This document shows positions 8,201-13,336 of a DNA stretch of 13,336 bases, in pieces. The position numbers and the translations under genes were made by a program. Under the pieces are notes generated by a model. It saw only the letters and a list, made by a program, of their open reading frames with translations, had not been told where the DNA came from and did not search any database. Each line of letters opens with the position of its first letter. The first letter of the stretch is position 1. The stretch is taken from NCBI GenBank assembly GCA_007136145.1, contig SLHN01000278.1:1-13336 (forward strand). Reading direction: 5' to 3'. The stretch comes from Thioalkalivibrio sp. (GTDB lineage: Bacteria > Pseudomonadota > Gammaproteobacteria > Ectothiorhodospirales > Ectothiorhodospiraceae).

Positions 8201-9808
8201 AGGCTTTGCGCCGACCTGCTCGATGTCAACGGTGATGACCTGCATGTGCGGTTTACCGTGATGGATACCGGGGTTGGGATCCCCGGGGACCAGTTGCCGC
8301 GGCTATTCCGGGAGACGTTCGCCCAGGCGGATCCGTCGATCGCCCGGACCCACGGCGGCACTGGTCTGGGCTTGCCGATCGTGAATCGGCTCGCGGAGAT
8401 GATGGGTGGCGAAGTCGGTGTCGAAAGCACGCCGGGCGAGGGCAGCACCTTCTGGTTCACCGTCCATCTGCGGCGTGGCCGGGGCGCGGTGCCGCACGCC
8501 CCGCAGCACTACTGGAACGAGCCGGAAGCGGAGCTGCGCGAGCGCCATGCCGGCGCGCGGGTACTGCTGGCCGAGGACAATATCGTCAACCAGGAAGTCG
8601 CGGTGGAACTGCTGCACGCGGTCGGCCTTTCGGTCGACGTTGCGGTGAACGGTCGGGAAGCCGTGCGTCTGGCCAGCAACCGGATCTACGACGTGGTGTT
8701 GATGGATGTGCAGATGCCGGAGATGGATGGACTGGAGGCGACCCGGGCGATCCGGAAACTGCCGGGCTGGCAGTCCCGGCCGATCCTGGCGCTGACCGCG
8801 AATGCCTTCGAGGAGGACCGTCGAACCTGCGCGGCGGCCGGAATGAATGATTTCGTCGCCAAGCCGACCGATCCTGAGCGGCTGTATCGGACGCTGCTGC
8901 GGTGGTTGGACCGAACGTCCACCGTGCGCGCGGAGCCGCCATCGGGCGGACTTGCCGACGCGGATTCCCGTGCTTCGGCGGACGCGAGTTCGGAAACCGC
9001 TTCTGGCAGTGCAACGTTCGGGCAATCGGAACGAGCGGCCGGCGGGACCGACAACGCGGCTGTTCCAGGGCAGACGGAGGAGTTGCCCGACAGCGGTTCC
9101 GGGAAGCCCCCGCCGGCGCGGTCGCGGCCGGATGGAACCGAGTCCTCCGGGGAACAGGTCCGAGCCCGGGTGAGTGACGCGGTGGGCCTTGCTCCCGGAG
9201 AGTCCGAGCGGGAGCGGGATACGCGCACGCTACCCGTACTCGATACGGCGCGGGGCACCGCGGCGCTGGCCGGCAACGTCGAAAAGTACCATGCGTTGTT
9301 GCGCGAGTTCATCGACCGGCATGGCCGGGATGGTTCGGGAATTCGTGACGCGTGGCGCCAGGGTGCGCACCGGGAGGCCGAGCGGGTCGCGCATGCGTTG
9401 AAGGGAGCGGCCGGGTCCCTGGGCTTCGACCGCCTGGCCGACGTGAGCGAACGCTTGCACAGGAAGCTGCGCGCCGATGACGAGGCCGCCATCGACAACT
9501 CGGATCTGGACGCGATCGACACCGAGCTGTCGGTTGCGGCGGACGCCGTTGCCCGGCTGGATTCCGCACCCCGGCAAGACGCCGATACCGAGGGGGTCGA
9601 CGAGCGGTCGCTTCGGGTCTGGCTCGATGAACTGGAGCGATTGCTGGAGCAGGGCGATACCGATGCCCTTTCATTGTTCGAGAGAAACGAGGCGGCTCTG
9701 CGCGCCGAGCTCGGCGCCGACCTCGGACGCCTGGCCCAGAGCATCCGCTCGTTCCGCTTCCCACAAGCCCTTGCAATCCTGCGCGAACTGCGCTGCTCCC
9801 CGTCCTAA
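5255..9808 (+). CDS. Large hybrid sensor histidine kinase: 4 TM, periplasmic sensor, 3 PAS, HisKA, HATPase, REC, Hpt
   Basis: A 1517-residue membrane kinase holding a complete phosphorelay. TM segments lie at about 33-55, 75-92, 110-133 and 396-418. Residues 134-395 form a probable periplasmic sensor, Cache-like. Three PAS domains follow at about 443-560, 567-690 and 693-810, then a coiled coil. HisKA has His856 (NMSHEIRTPMNAIIG); the ATPase has N box LLNLAGNAVKF, DTGVGIP and GGTGLGLPI. The REC domain (from about 1098) has Asp1151 (VLMDVQMPEMDG). A charged, low-complexity linker (about 1215-1325) precedes an Hpt domain with His1380 (AHALKGAAGSLG). The last 85 or so residues are helical and acidic. 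The F box reads LFRETFAQAD, one residue longer than the usual LFxxFxQAD. The ATG at 5255 is 5 bp after the HD-GYP stop; the frame is open far upstream only as a shadow of that gene. No clear Shine-Dalgarno, so coupling is likely. Ligand unknown. Confidence 0.93.
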   Translation: MTAGPDKDERVGPEGPDDRDSAIAPENPTGDPWWALRITLLYAAFAALWILLSDKLLGLWLDVPTEQVLASTVKGWVFVAVTAALLFALLRRSARRAAPVTRERPLWREIGLPVGLVGIVTLALVVGVAGYLYQGEAEQHRQRMSAVAELKAQQVEVWIDERLLSAGLRASSFPQAELYQRWKEDGDLDARDRLFLRLRQFADAGRFASVSLLGPDGQLLWSLDYQGHPVVFEDSVRQELLALARSDSVGFVGPYLDVFGEVHLDFVATLPLETDAKPVVVLHTGIDDFLSPRLRDWPLPSRSGEIVLFRRDGSDIVFLTPLAGVSEEPLARRPADDQRLLAAQLIRGSTDALEFVSGVDYRDVPVSGVGRAIEGTDWHLLAKVDSSEQFASSVRSLAWVVFAGALFFLAFSVSLYLSRQRRRFAVADAVRHSQSERLRTLRLLEALLESSDDAIYAKDTQGRHLLCNRAAAGFIGRPVAAVLGENDYALFAAEDAERMTEIQRRVIEEERTITSEETLAMPDGSRIFLTTRSPLRDEHNRVIGVVGISRDVTERAREQEALRESAARLQTISDSLPQAYLYEYTYDIEDPRFLSLSANFESVHGLSVDEALRDGSRVLAQVEPGHRGLWQAKQQYSVERLIDFRGEVPFIRADGERRWLLVQSRPQPLDGGRVVWRGVAMDVTERKEAEQQVRKLAQAVEQSVDSIVIANLDAEIEYVNAAFERVTGYTRDEVLGQNPSILHSGRTPEQTYEELWKSIPRGETWEGEFCNKRKDGSEYIEWAIIAPLRQPDGRITHYVAVKKDITEQKRVAEELERHREHLEELVEKRTAELRQARLEAEAANAAKSAFLANMSHEIRTPMNAIIGLTHLLRRDGVPPGQVERLDRIDNAGRHLLSIINDILDLSKIEAGRLQLEDTDFHLSAILDNVASIIRDPAREKGLKIEIEPDAVPVWLRGDPTRLRQALLNLAGNAVKFTDSGSIRLCADLLDVNGDDLHVRFTVMDTGVGIPGDQLPRLFRETFAQADPSIARTHGGTGLGLPIVNRLAEMMGGEVGVESTPGEGSTFWFTVHLRRGRGAVPHAPQHYWNEPEAELRERHAGARVLLAEDNIVNQEVAVELLHAVGLSVDVAVNGREAVRLASNRIYDVVLMDVQMPEMDGLEATRAIRKLPGWQSRPILALTANAFEEDRRTCAAAGMNDFVAKPTDPERLYRTLLRWLDRTSTVRAEPPSGGLADADSRASADASSETASGSATFGQSERAAGGTDNAAVPGQTEELPDSGSGKPPPARSRPDGTESSGEQVRARVSDAVGLAPGESERERDTRTLPVLDTARGTAALAGNVEKYHALLREFIDRHGRDGSGIRDAWRQGAHREAERVAHALKGAAGSLGFDRLADVSERLHRKLRADDEAAIDNSDLDAIDTELSVAADAVARLDSAPRQDADTEGVDERSLRVWLDELERLLEQGDTDALSLFERNEAALRAELGADLGRLAQSIRSFRFPQALAILRELRCSPS

Positions 9809-9828
9809 CCCACCCGGCGCGGTTCGGC

Positions 9829-9843
9829 GCTGCCTACGGCAGC
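9829..9843. other. Short hairpin downstream of the hybrid kinase gene
   Basis: A GCTGCC/GGCAGC stem around TAC, 21 bp after the kinase stop. No T-run follows on the plus strand, so it is not a convincing intrinsic terminator. It may be a minor 3' structure. Confidence 0.25.
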
Positions 9844-9855
9844 CATGTGGTGTTT

Positions 9856-9890
9856 GCGTAGGGTGTCAATGAGCGCAGCGAATTGCACCG
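9856..9890 (-). repeat. Palindromic intergenic repeat, copy C (half element)
   Basis: Begins GCGTAGGGTGTC (9856-9867) and continues AATGAGCGCAGCGAATTGCACCG, nearly identical to the reverse complement of the right arm of copy B and to the left arm of copy D. The partner arm is not recognisable on either side. It lies between the hybrid kinase and the diguanylate cyclase gene. Confidence 0.88.
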
Positions 9891-9991
9891 CCCGGCGCTT
9901 GCACCGCGCAATGTTTCCCCTCGGTATCCAGTCGAACGCATAATGATGGTCTATGAAGGCTGTGTGCTAGGGACAGCCAGGGGTTGCCGAA

Positions 9992-11446
9992 GTGTTGCAG
10001 AACAAGTACTACCTGATTTCGGTGTTGACAGCGACTCTACTCGCGGGATTCGTGGCCACCACGTGGATCAGCTATCATGCCGCCACGCAATCGCTGTCGC
10101 AGCAGGTTTCGGACGAAACCCTGCCGCTGACCAGCGACAACGTCTATTCCGAGATCCAGCGCGATCTGCTCACGCCGGTATTGATCTCGTCGCTGATGGC
10201 CCGCGACACCTTCGTGCGCGACTGGGTCATTGCTGGCGAGGACGACATCGAGGCGGTGACCCGCTATCTCGCGGAGATCATGGACGAGTACGGAACGATT
10301 ACCGCGTTTTTCGTTTCCGAACGGACCCGTCGTTATTACCACCCCACGGGTGTCCTGAAGACAGTGAGCGCCGATGATCCCGGCGACCAATGGTATTTCC
10401 GGGTTCGCAAGCTGCGCGAGCCTTACGAGATCAATATTGACGAAGACACGGCGGATCGCAGCCGCGTCAGTGTCTTCGTCAACTACCGGGTGTTGGACTA
10501 CGACGGCAAGCTGATTGGTGTGACCGGGGTCGGCCTGGGAGTGGACTCCGTTGCCCGACTGATCGAAACCTACCAGCGGCGATATGGCCGCACGATCTAT
10601 TTCGTGGATCGGGAGGGTCGGGTAACCCTGCATGGCAGCGACTTCAAGGGTGCCGCGCGCATCCAGGATACTCCCGGGCTCGCGCAGCGTGCGCTGCATG
10701 TGCTGACTACTCCGAGTGTTTCCTTCACTTATCACCGGGAAGACGGGCAGTTGGTGTACCTCAACAGCCGGCTGGTGCCCGAATTCGACTGGTACCTGTT
10801 GGTGGAGCAGGACAAGATCCCCGTTGACGGGGTTATTCACACATCTTTGCTGGTGAATTTCTTTCTCGCTCTGGCAGTCAGCGCGGTGGTTCTGGTCGCG
10901 CTGTTTCTGACGCTCAGTCGCTACCAGCGCCGCCTGGAGCAGATGGCGACCACCGATCACCTCAGTGGCGCGTCCAATCGCCAGGTGTTCGAGATCGTGT
11001 TCAAGCACATTTCCGGCGGGGTACGGCGTGACCCTCGGCCGGTGTCGGTGATCCTGTTCGATCTCGACCGGTTCAAGGAGGTCAACGATACTTACGGGCA
11101 TGCGGGGGGCGATCTCGTCATACGACACATGGTCCGGCTCATCCGCCAGAACGTGCGCGATCACGATACCGTTTGCCGCTGGGGTGGTGAAGAGTTCCTG
11201 GTTCTGCTGGATCGGTGCCCGATCGCTCGAGCCGTGGCGATCGCCGAGAATATCCGGAAGGCGGCTGCCGGAGATCCGGTTCGGTTCGGCGACGATCGAA
11301 TCGCCTTCACCGTCAGCGCCGGGGTCGCCGAGCTAAGGCCGCATGATACCGCCACCAGTCTGGTGAGTCGTGCCGACACCGCGCTCTATGCCGCGAAGCG
11401 GGCCGGACGGGACCGGGTGGAAAGCGCCGAGGGTGATGCGGGATAG
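9992..11446 (+). CDS. Membrane diguanylate cyclase, dCache-like sensor plus GGDEF domain
   Basis: A 484-residue enzyme predicted to make cyclic-di-GMP from two GTP. TM1 is at about 8-27, a periplasmic dCache-like sensor at about 30-285, TM2 at about 288-311, and the GGDEF domain from about 325 to 478. Catalytic features look intact: FDLDRFKEVNDTYGHAGGD and the signature GGEEF at 398-402. An RxxD inhibitory site (Arg389-Asp392) sits five residues before it, so product feedback inhibition is expected. The start codon is GTG at 9992, supported by CAGGGG at 9979-9984 with 7-nt spacing and by TM1 following at once. The gene is separated from the kinase by 183 bp holding repeat copy C, so it may have its own promoter. 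It opposes the HD-GYP protein upstream. Confidence 0.93.
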   Translation: MLQNKYYLISVLTATLLAGFVATTWISYHAATQSLSQQVSDETLPLTSDNVYSEIQRDLLTPVLISSLMARDTFVRDWVIAGEDDIEAVTRYLAEIMDEYGTITAFFVSERTRRYYHPTGVLKTVSADDPGDQWYFRVRKLREPYEINIDEDTADRSRVSVFVNYRVLDYDGKLIGVTGVGLGVDSVARLIETYQRRYGRTIYFVDREGRVTLHGSDFKGAARIQDTPGLAQRALHVLTTPSVSFTYHREDGQLVYLNSRLVPEFDWYLLVEQDKIPVDGVIHTSLLVNFFLALAVSAVVLVALFLTLSRYQRRLEQMATTDHLSGASNRQVFEIVFKHISGGVRRDPRPVSVILFDLDRFKEVNDTYGHAGGDLVIRHMVRLIRQNVRDHDTVCRWGGEEFLVLLDRCPIARAVAIAENIRKAAAGDPVRFGDDRIAFTVSAGVAELRPHDTATSLVSRADTALYAAKRAGRDRVESAEGDAG

Positions 11447-11498
11447 GCACGCGAACCTTCATGGTCGTGCCCGCCACCCCGAACCAAGAAAGGTCCAA

Positions 11499-11611
11499 GC
11501 GTAGGGTGTCAATGAGCGCAGCGAATTGCGCCGCTCGAGGCCCGGAGGCCGGGTTGGGCAGGGCCGGCGTGGTAACGGTGCGGTTCGGCTACGCCTCACG
11601 GCACCCTACGC
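11499..11611. repeat. Palindromic intergenic repeat, copy D (complete, 113 bp)
   Basis: The ends are GCGTAGGGTGTC (11499-11510) and GGCACCCTACGC (11600-11611), inverted repeats differing by one base. The inner left arm AATGAGCGCAGCGAATTGCG and right arm GTGCGGTTCGGCTACGCC match copy B in the opposite orientation. The centre contains its own GGCCCGGAGGCCGGG-type palindrome. It sits between two convergent genes, where a hairpin readable from both strands could act as a bidirectional transcript end; that role is inference. Confidence 0.9.
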
Positions 11612-11691
11612 GGGTTCTTTCATGCTGACGGTTTGTGGTGACATCGGCCTTCGGGAAGGAGCAGTGCGGCGTGGAGTGGTCGACCGTTCGC

Positions 11692-12204
11692 CTATATCCA
11701 GCGTGCCAGCCACAGGCGCAGACGCAGTTCCAGCGGCGGCGCGTAGCCCTGCTTGCGGAAGACGATTCGGCCGTCGCGATCGATGATGAAGGTGCTGGGA
11801 ACCGCGCGCACGCCGAAGGTCCGGGCGAGATGTCCTTCCGGGTCGTTGACCACCGCGAGTTCGCGTTCCCGTTTGGTCAGGTGTGCGTCGACCTCGGCGG
11901 CCGTGCCGGACTGCATCGCGACGGTGAGCACGGGATGGCTCCGGCTCAAACGCATGATTTCGCCTTCCTCGAGCCGACAGACCGGGCACCAGGTAGCCCA
12001 GAAGTGCAGGAGCATCGGTTGATCGGCTAAGTCAGCCAATACGACAGGGCTGCCATCCAGCAGGTTGCCTTCGAATTCCGGAACTGGCCCGTATGCCAGA
12101 TCGCGCGCGAGCCAGGCGCGCAGCAAAAGCACGACGGCCAGAATCAGCACGATTTCCAATAGCCAGCGCCACCAGCGTCGTGGTTTGCCCGTCAGGATGA
12201 TCAC
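11692..12204 (-). CDS. Membrane-anchored thioredoxin-fold protein (ScsD/TlpA-like disulfide oxidoreductase)
   Basis: A 170-residue protein with one N-terminal membrane anchor (about 14-32) after a basic start, then a thioredoxin-fold domain facing the periplasm. The active site FWATWCPVCRLE (Cys73-Cys76) and cis-proline loop VRAVPSTFIID (Pro136) are intact, followed by DGRIVFRKQGY. The CPVC motif and single anchor resemble ScsD-type proteins; TlpA/ResA/DsbE-like reductases are the alternatives. The role should be thiol-disulfide exchange in the periplasm; the substrate is unknown. The start is GTG at 12204, whose bases overlap the stop of the preceding gene (GTGA, 12201-12204), implying translational coupling. 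The nearby soxB suggests, but does not prove, a link with sulfur oxidation, where periplasmic thioredoxins such as SoxW/SoxS take part. Confidence 0.88.
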   Translation of the reverse strand: MIILTGKPRRWWRWLLEIVLILAVVLLLRAWLARDLAYGPVPEFEGNLLDGSPVVLADLADQPMLLHFWATWCPVCRLEEGEIMRLSRSHPVLTVAMQSGTAAEVDAHLTKRERELAVVNDPEGHLARTFGVRAVPSTFIIDRDGRIVFRKQGYAPPLELRLRLWLARWI

Positions 12205-12632
12205 CGCAGCATCTCCGCCTGACCCGGCCGCCTGCGCGTGGTGCGCTGTTTCGGGCCCTTGCGGGCGGCGATACGCACCAGGTCGTCACTGTCTTCCAGC
12301 AGTCGCCGGCGCTGCTCGTCGGTGAGCAAAGGGTTGCGGGCCACGAAGTAGCGAAGGTTGGGGTCAGTGTCGCGAACACAGTCCTCGACCTGTTGCGGGG
12401 TGAGGTCGGTACGCTTGGCGCAATTCATGCGCACGGTCTGATTCGGGTCTTGCAAGAGCAGGGCCACCTCTTCCTGGGTCAGGTCCATGCGGCGCGAGAA
12501 ATAAGCCTTCACCTGAGCATGTTGATCCGACACCAGCAGCGGTCGCCAGTTCGGGTCGAGGTTTTCCGAAAGGGCGAGTTCCATTCGTGCCTCGTACGCC
12601 ATCGCCCGGTAATTCGCTCGGTAATCCATCAT
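12201..12632 (-). CDS. Leucine-rich-variant (LRV)-like repeat protein of unknown function
   Basis: A 143-residue protein built from helical repeats of about 25 residues. Clear units are at 50-73 (DLTQEEVALLLQDPNQTVR...), 76-99 (DLTPQQVEDCVRDTDPNLR...) and 102-125 (LLTDEQRRRLLEDSDDLVR...), with a degenerate one at about 26-48. The pattern LTxxxxxxLLxDxxxxVRxxxAxR matches LRV/HEAT-like repeats, which usually bind proteins. The C-terminus is strongly basic (KGPKQRTTRRRPG). There are two Cys (71, 85) but no FeS-type cluster, signal peptide or TM segment. The frame is open to 12707, but that extension translates repeat copy E, so I start at the ATG pair at 12632/12629. No good Shine-Dalgarno is visible. 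It overlaps the thioredoxin-like gene by 4 bp, so the two products probably work together. Confidence 0.75.
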   Translation of the reverse strand: MMDYRANYRAMAYEARMELALSENLDPNWRPLLVSDQHAQVKAYFSRRMDLTQEEVALLLQDPNQTVRMNCAKRTDLTPQQVEDCVRDTDPNLRYFVARNPLLTDEQRRRLLEDSDDLVRIAARKGPKQRTTRRRPGQAEMLR

Positions 12633-12636
12633 CTCT

Positions 12637-12642
12637 ATTGTA
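12637..12642 (-). promoter_or_regulatory. Candidate -10 element created at the edge of repeat copy E
   Basis: On the minus strand TACAAT (five of six matches to TATAAT) ends 4 nt before the first ATG of the LRV gene, and the predicted start site falls at the second ATG. Half of the hexamer (TAC) is the end of the repeat element and half is flanking DNA. No convincing -35 hexamer is seen 16-18 bp upstream, so confidence is low. Confidence 0.35.
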
Positions 12643-12738
12643 GGGTGCCAATGACCGCGGCGAATTGCACCGTTCGAGGCCGAAAAGTCGGTGCGATGCC
12701 CTCGCATGGTTGCGGTGCGGCTTCGCTTCAGGGCCCCT
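12640..12738. repeat. Palindromic intergenic repeat, copy E (one end decayed)
   Basis: The left end GTAGGGTGCCAATGA (12640-12654), followed by a CGGCGAATTGCACCG block, matches the arms of copies C and D. The right arm GGTGCGGCTTCGCTTC is recognisable, but the terminal CACCCTACGC has degenerated to AGGGCCCC-like sequence. It lies 7 bp upstream of the LRV gene and just beyond the soxB terminator. Confidence 0.8.
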
Positions 12739-12744
12739 GGGAAT

Positions 12745-12771
12745 CAAAAAACCCCGCCCTGGGGGCGGGGT
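12745..12771 (-). terminator. Intrinsic terminator of soxB
   Basis: Read on the minus strand: CCCCGCCC, a 3-nt loop, GGGCGGGG, then a run of six T. In plus coordinates the stem arms are 12752-12759 and 12763-12770, with the A-run at 12746-12751. The perfect 8-bp GC stem lies 27 bp after the soxB stop, an almost textbook rho-independent terminator. It should separate soxB from the LRV/thioredoxin operon. Confidence 0.92.
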
Positions 12772-12797
12772 GATTTTCGGATCAGACGGGGTAGGGG

Positions 12798-13336
12798 TCA
12801 GATCTTCGAGGTCGGGACGAATCCAAGATTATCCTCGCCAATGCCCTTGACCACCGGCTCGTTCAACTGGGCAGCACCGATGTTGACCGTCTTGTGGTCG
12901 CGCAGGTAGTCGGCCACCACGTCCCAGATCATGCGTCCGGTATCCCCGGCCGGTTCTTCCTGGACGCTGGCCCAGCCACCGACCACGTATTCCTTGTCGG
13001 GGTCCAGCGGCTTGCCGTCGAGTTCCATCGAAAGGATGCGCTCGCCGATCCTGTTGGTCGGGTTGATCGCGTATTTCAGGCCGCCGACGCGGACCATGTC
13101 GCCGCCCTGCTGGAAGAACGGGTCTTCGTGGAACAGGTTGTCGGCGACGTCCTCGAGGATCGTCTTGATCATCGAGCCGCTCATCACGTTGCGGGTGACC
13201 GCGGGGTAGGTCAGTCCGGTCTGGTCCATCACGTGTTCAAAGGTGATCGGCATACCCGGCATCACCGTCGTTCCCCAGCGGAAGCCGGGCGAGAACGCGA
13301 TCTGGCAGTCGATCTGTTCGTTGATGGCATCGACGA
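12798..13336 (-). CDS. soxB: Thiosulfohydrolase SoxB, C-terminal part (5' end outside window)
   Basis: The last 178 residues of SoxB, the periplasmic di-manganese hydrolase of the Sox thiosulfate-oxidation pathway that releases sulfate from the cysteine-bound sulfane on SoxYZ. SoxB-specific blocks are FSPGFRWGTTVMPGMPITFE, the segment from QTGLTYPAVTRN to ILEDVADNLFHEDPFFQQGG, DMVRVGGLKYAINPTNRIGERI and EYVVGGWASVQEEP. They distinguish it from ordinary 5'-nucleotidases that share the fold. The frame is open to the window edge; the N-terminal metallophosphatase domain and signal peptide would lie beyond it. The C-terminus (DNLGFVPTSKI) is followed by a strong terminator, so soxB is the last gene of its transcript. 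Its presence marks the host as a sulfur oxidiser. Confidence 0.95.
   Translation of the reverse strand, partial: VDAINEQIDCQIAFSPGFRWGTTVMPGMPITFEHVMDQTGLTYPAVTRNVMSGSMIKTILEDVADNLFHEDPFFQQGGDMVRVGGLKYAINPTNRIGERILSMELDGKPLDPDKEYVVGGWASVQEEPAGDTGRMIWDVVADYLRDHKTVNIGAAQLNEPVVKGIGEDNLGFVPTSKI

Noticed and set aside
9931..9943. Promoter of the diguanylate cyclase gene at CATAAT (9938-9943)
   Set aside because: The -10-like match is fair but no -35 hexamer lies 16-18 bp upstream, so I do not call it.
12633..12707. N-terminal extension of the LRV protein (begins MRGHRTDFSASN)
   Set aside because: It is a translation of repeat copy E; the same peptide-like sequence appears wherever the repeat is read in that frame.
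2784..12738. CRISPR array
   Set aside because: The repeats are spread over 10 kb with no regular spacers, are about 113-120 bp when complete and occur in both orientations; no cas genes are present.

Overview
The window looks like chromosomal DNA of a GC-rich, sulfur-oxidising gammaproteobacterium, perhaps Chromatiales/Ectothiorhodospiraceae-like. The evidence is a soxB 3' end at the right edge, an AlgZ/AlgR-type (LytS/LytTR) pair at the left edge, a large hybrid sensor kinase beside an RpfG-type HD-GYP regulator, and short palindromic repeats in the gaps between genes. The taxonomic placement is inference; I have no marker gene to fix it.

Layout, left to right. (1) Positions 1-1733, minus strand: a LytS-type histidine kinase translationally coupled (ATGA overlap) to a LytTR response regulator that runs off the left edge. 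(2) Positions 1951-2598, plus strand: a type II toxin-antitoxin pair, brnT-brnA, behind a consensus-like promoter that carries a perfect-armed 20-bp palindrome. (3) Positions 2599-2985: a gap with one repeat fragment. (4) Positions 2986-3849: a formylglycine-generating-enzyme/SUMF1-fold protein without the catalytic cysteine pair. (5) Positions 4116-11446, plus strand: a signalling block made of a REC/HD-GYP response regulator, a 1517-residue hybrid kinase (four predicted TM segments, periplasmic sensor, three PAS, HisKA, HATPase, REC, Hpt) 5 bp downstream, and a membrane dCache-GGDEF diguanylate cyclase. (6) Positions 11692-12632, minus strand: a leucine-rich-variant-repeat protein overlapping (GTGA) a membrane-anchored thioredoxin-fold protein with a CPVC motif. 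(7) Positions 12745-13336, minus strand: an intrinsic terminator and the C-terminal part of soxB.

How the genes may work together. The HD-GYP protein and hybrid kinase are almost certainly one transcription unit. The kinase's Hpt domain is the obvious phosphodonor for the HD-GYP protein's receiver, so the pair would set cyclic-di-GMP breakdown, opposed by the nearby diguanylate cyclase. The thioredoxin-like protein next to soxB could serve periplasmic thiol chemistry, but a terminator separates the two units.

The strongest non-gene signal is a palindromic repeat family of about 113-120 bp. Two copies are complete with perfect 12-bp inverted ends, one has a decayed end, and two are half copies. 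They sit in five of the six larger intergenic gaps. I see no CRISPR array, tRNA, rRNA or transposase gene.
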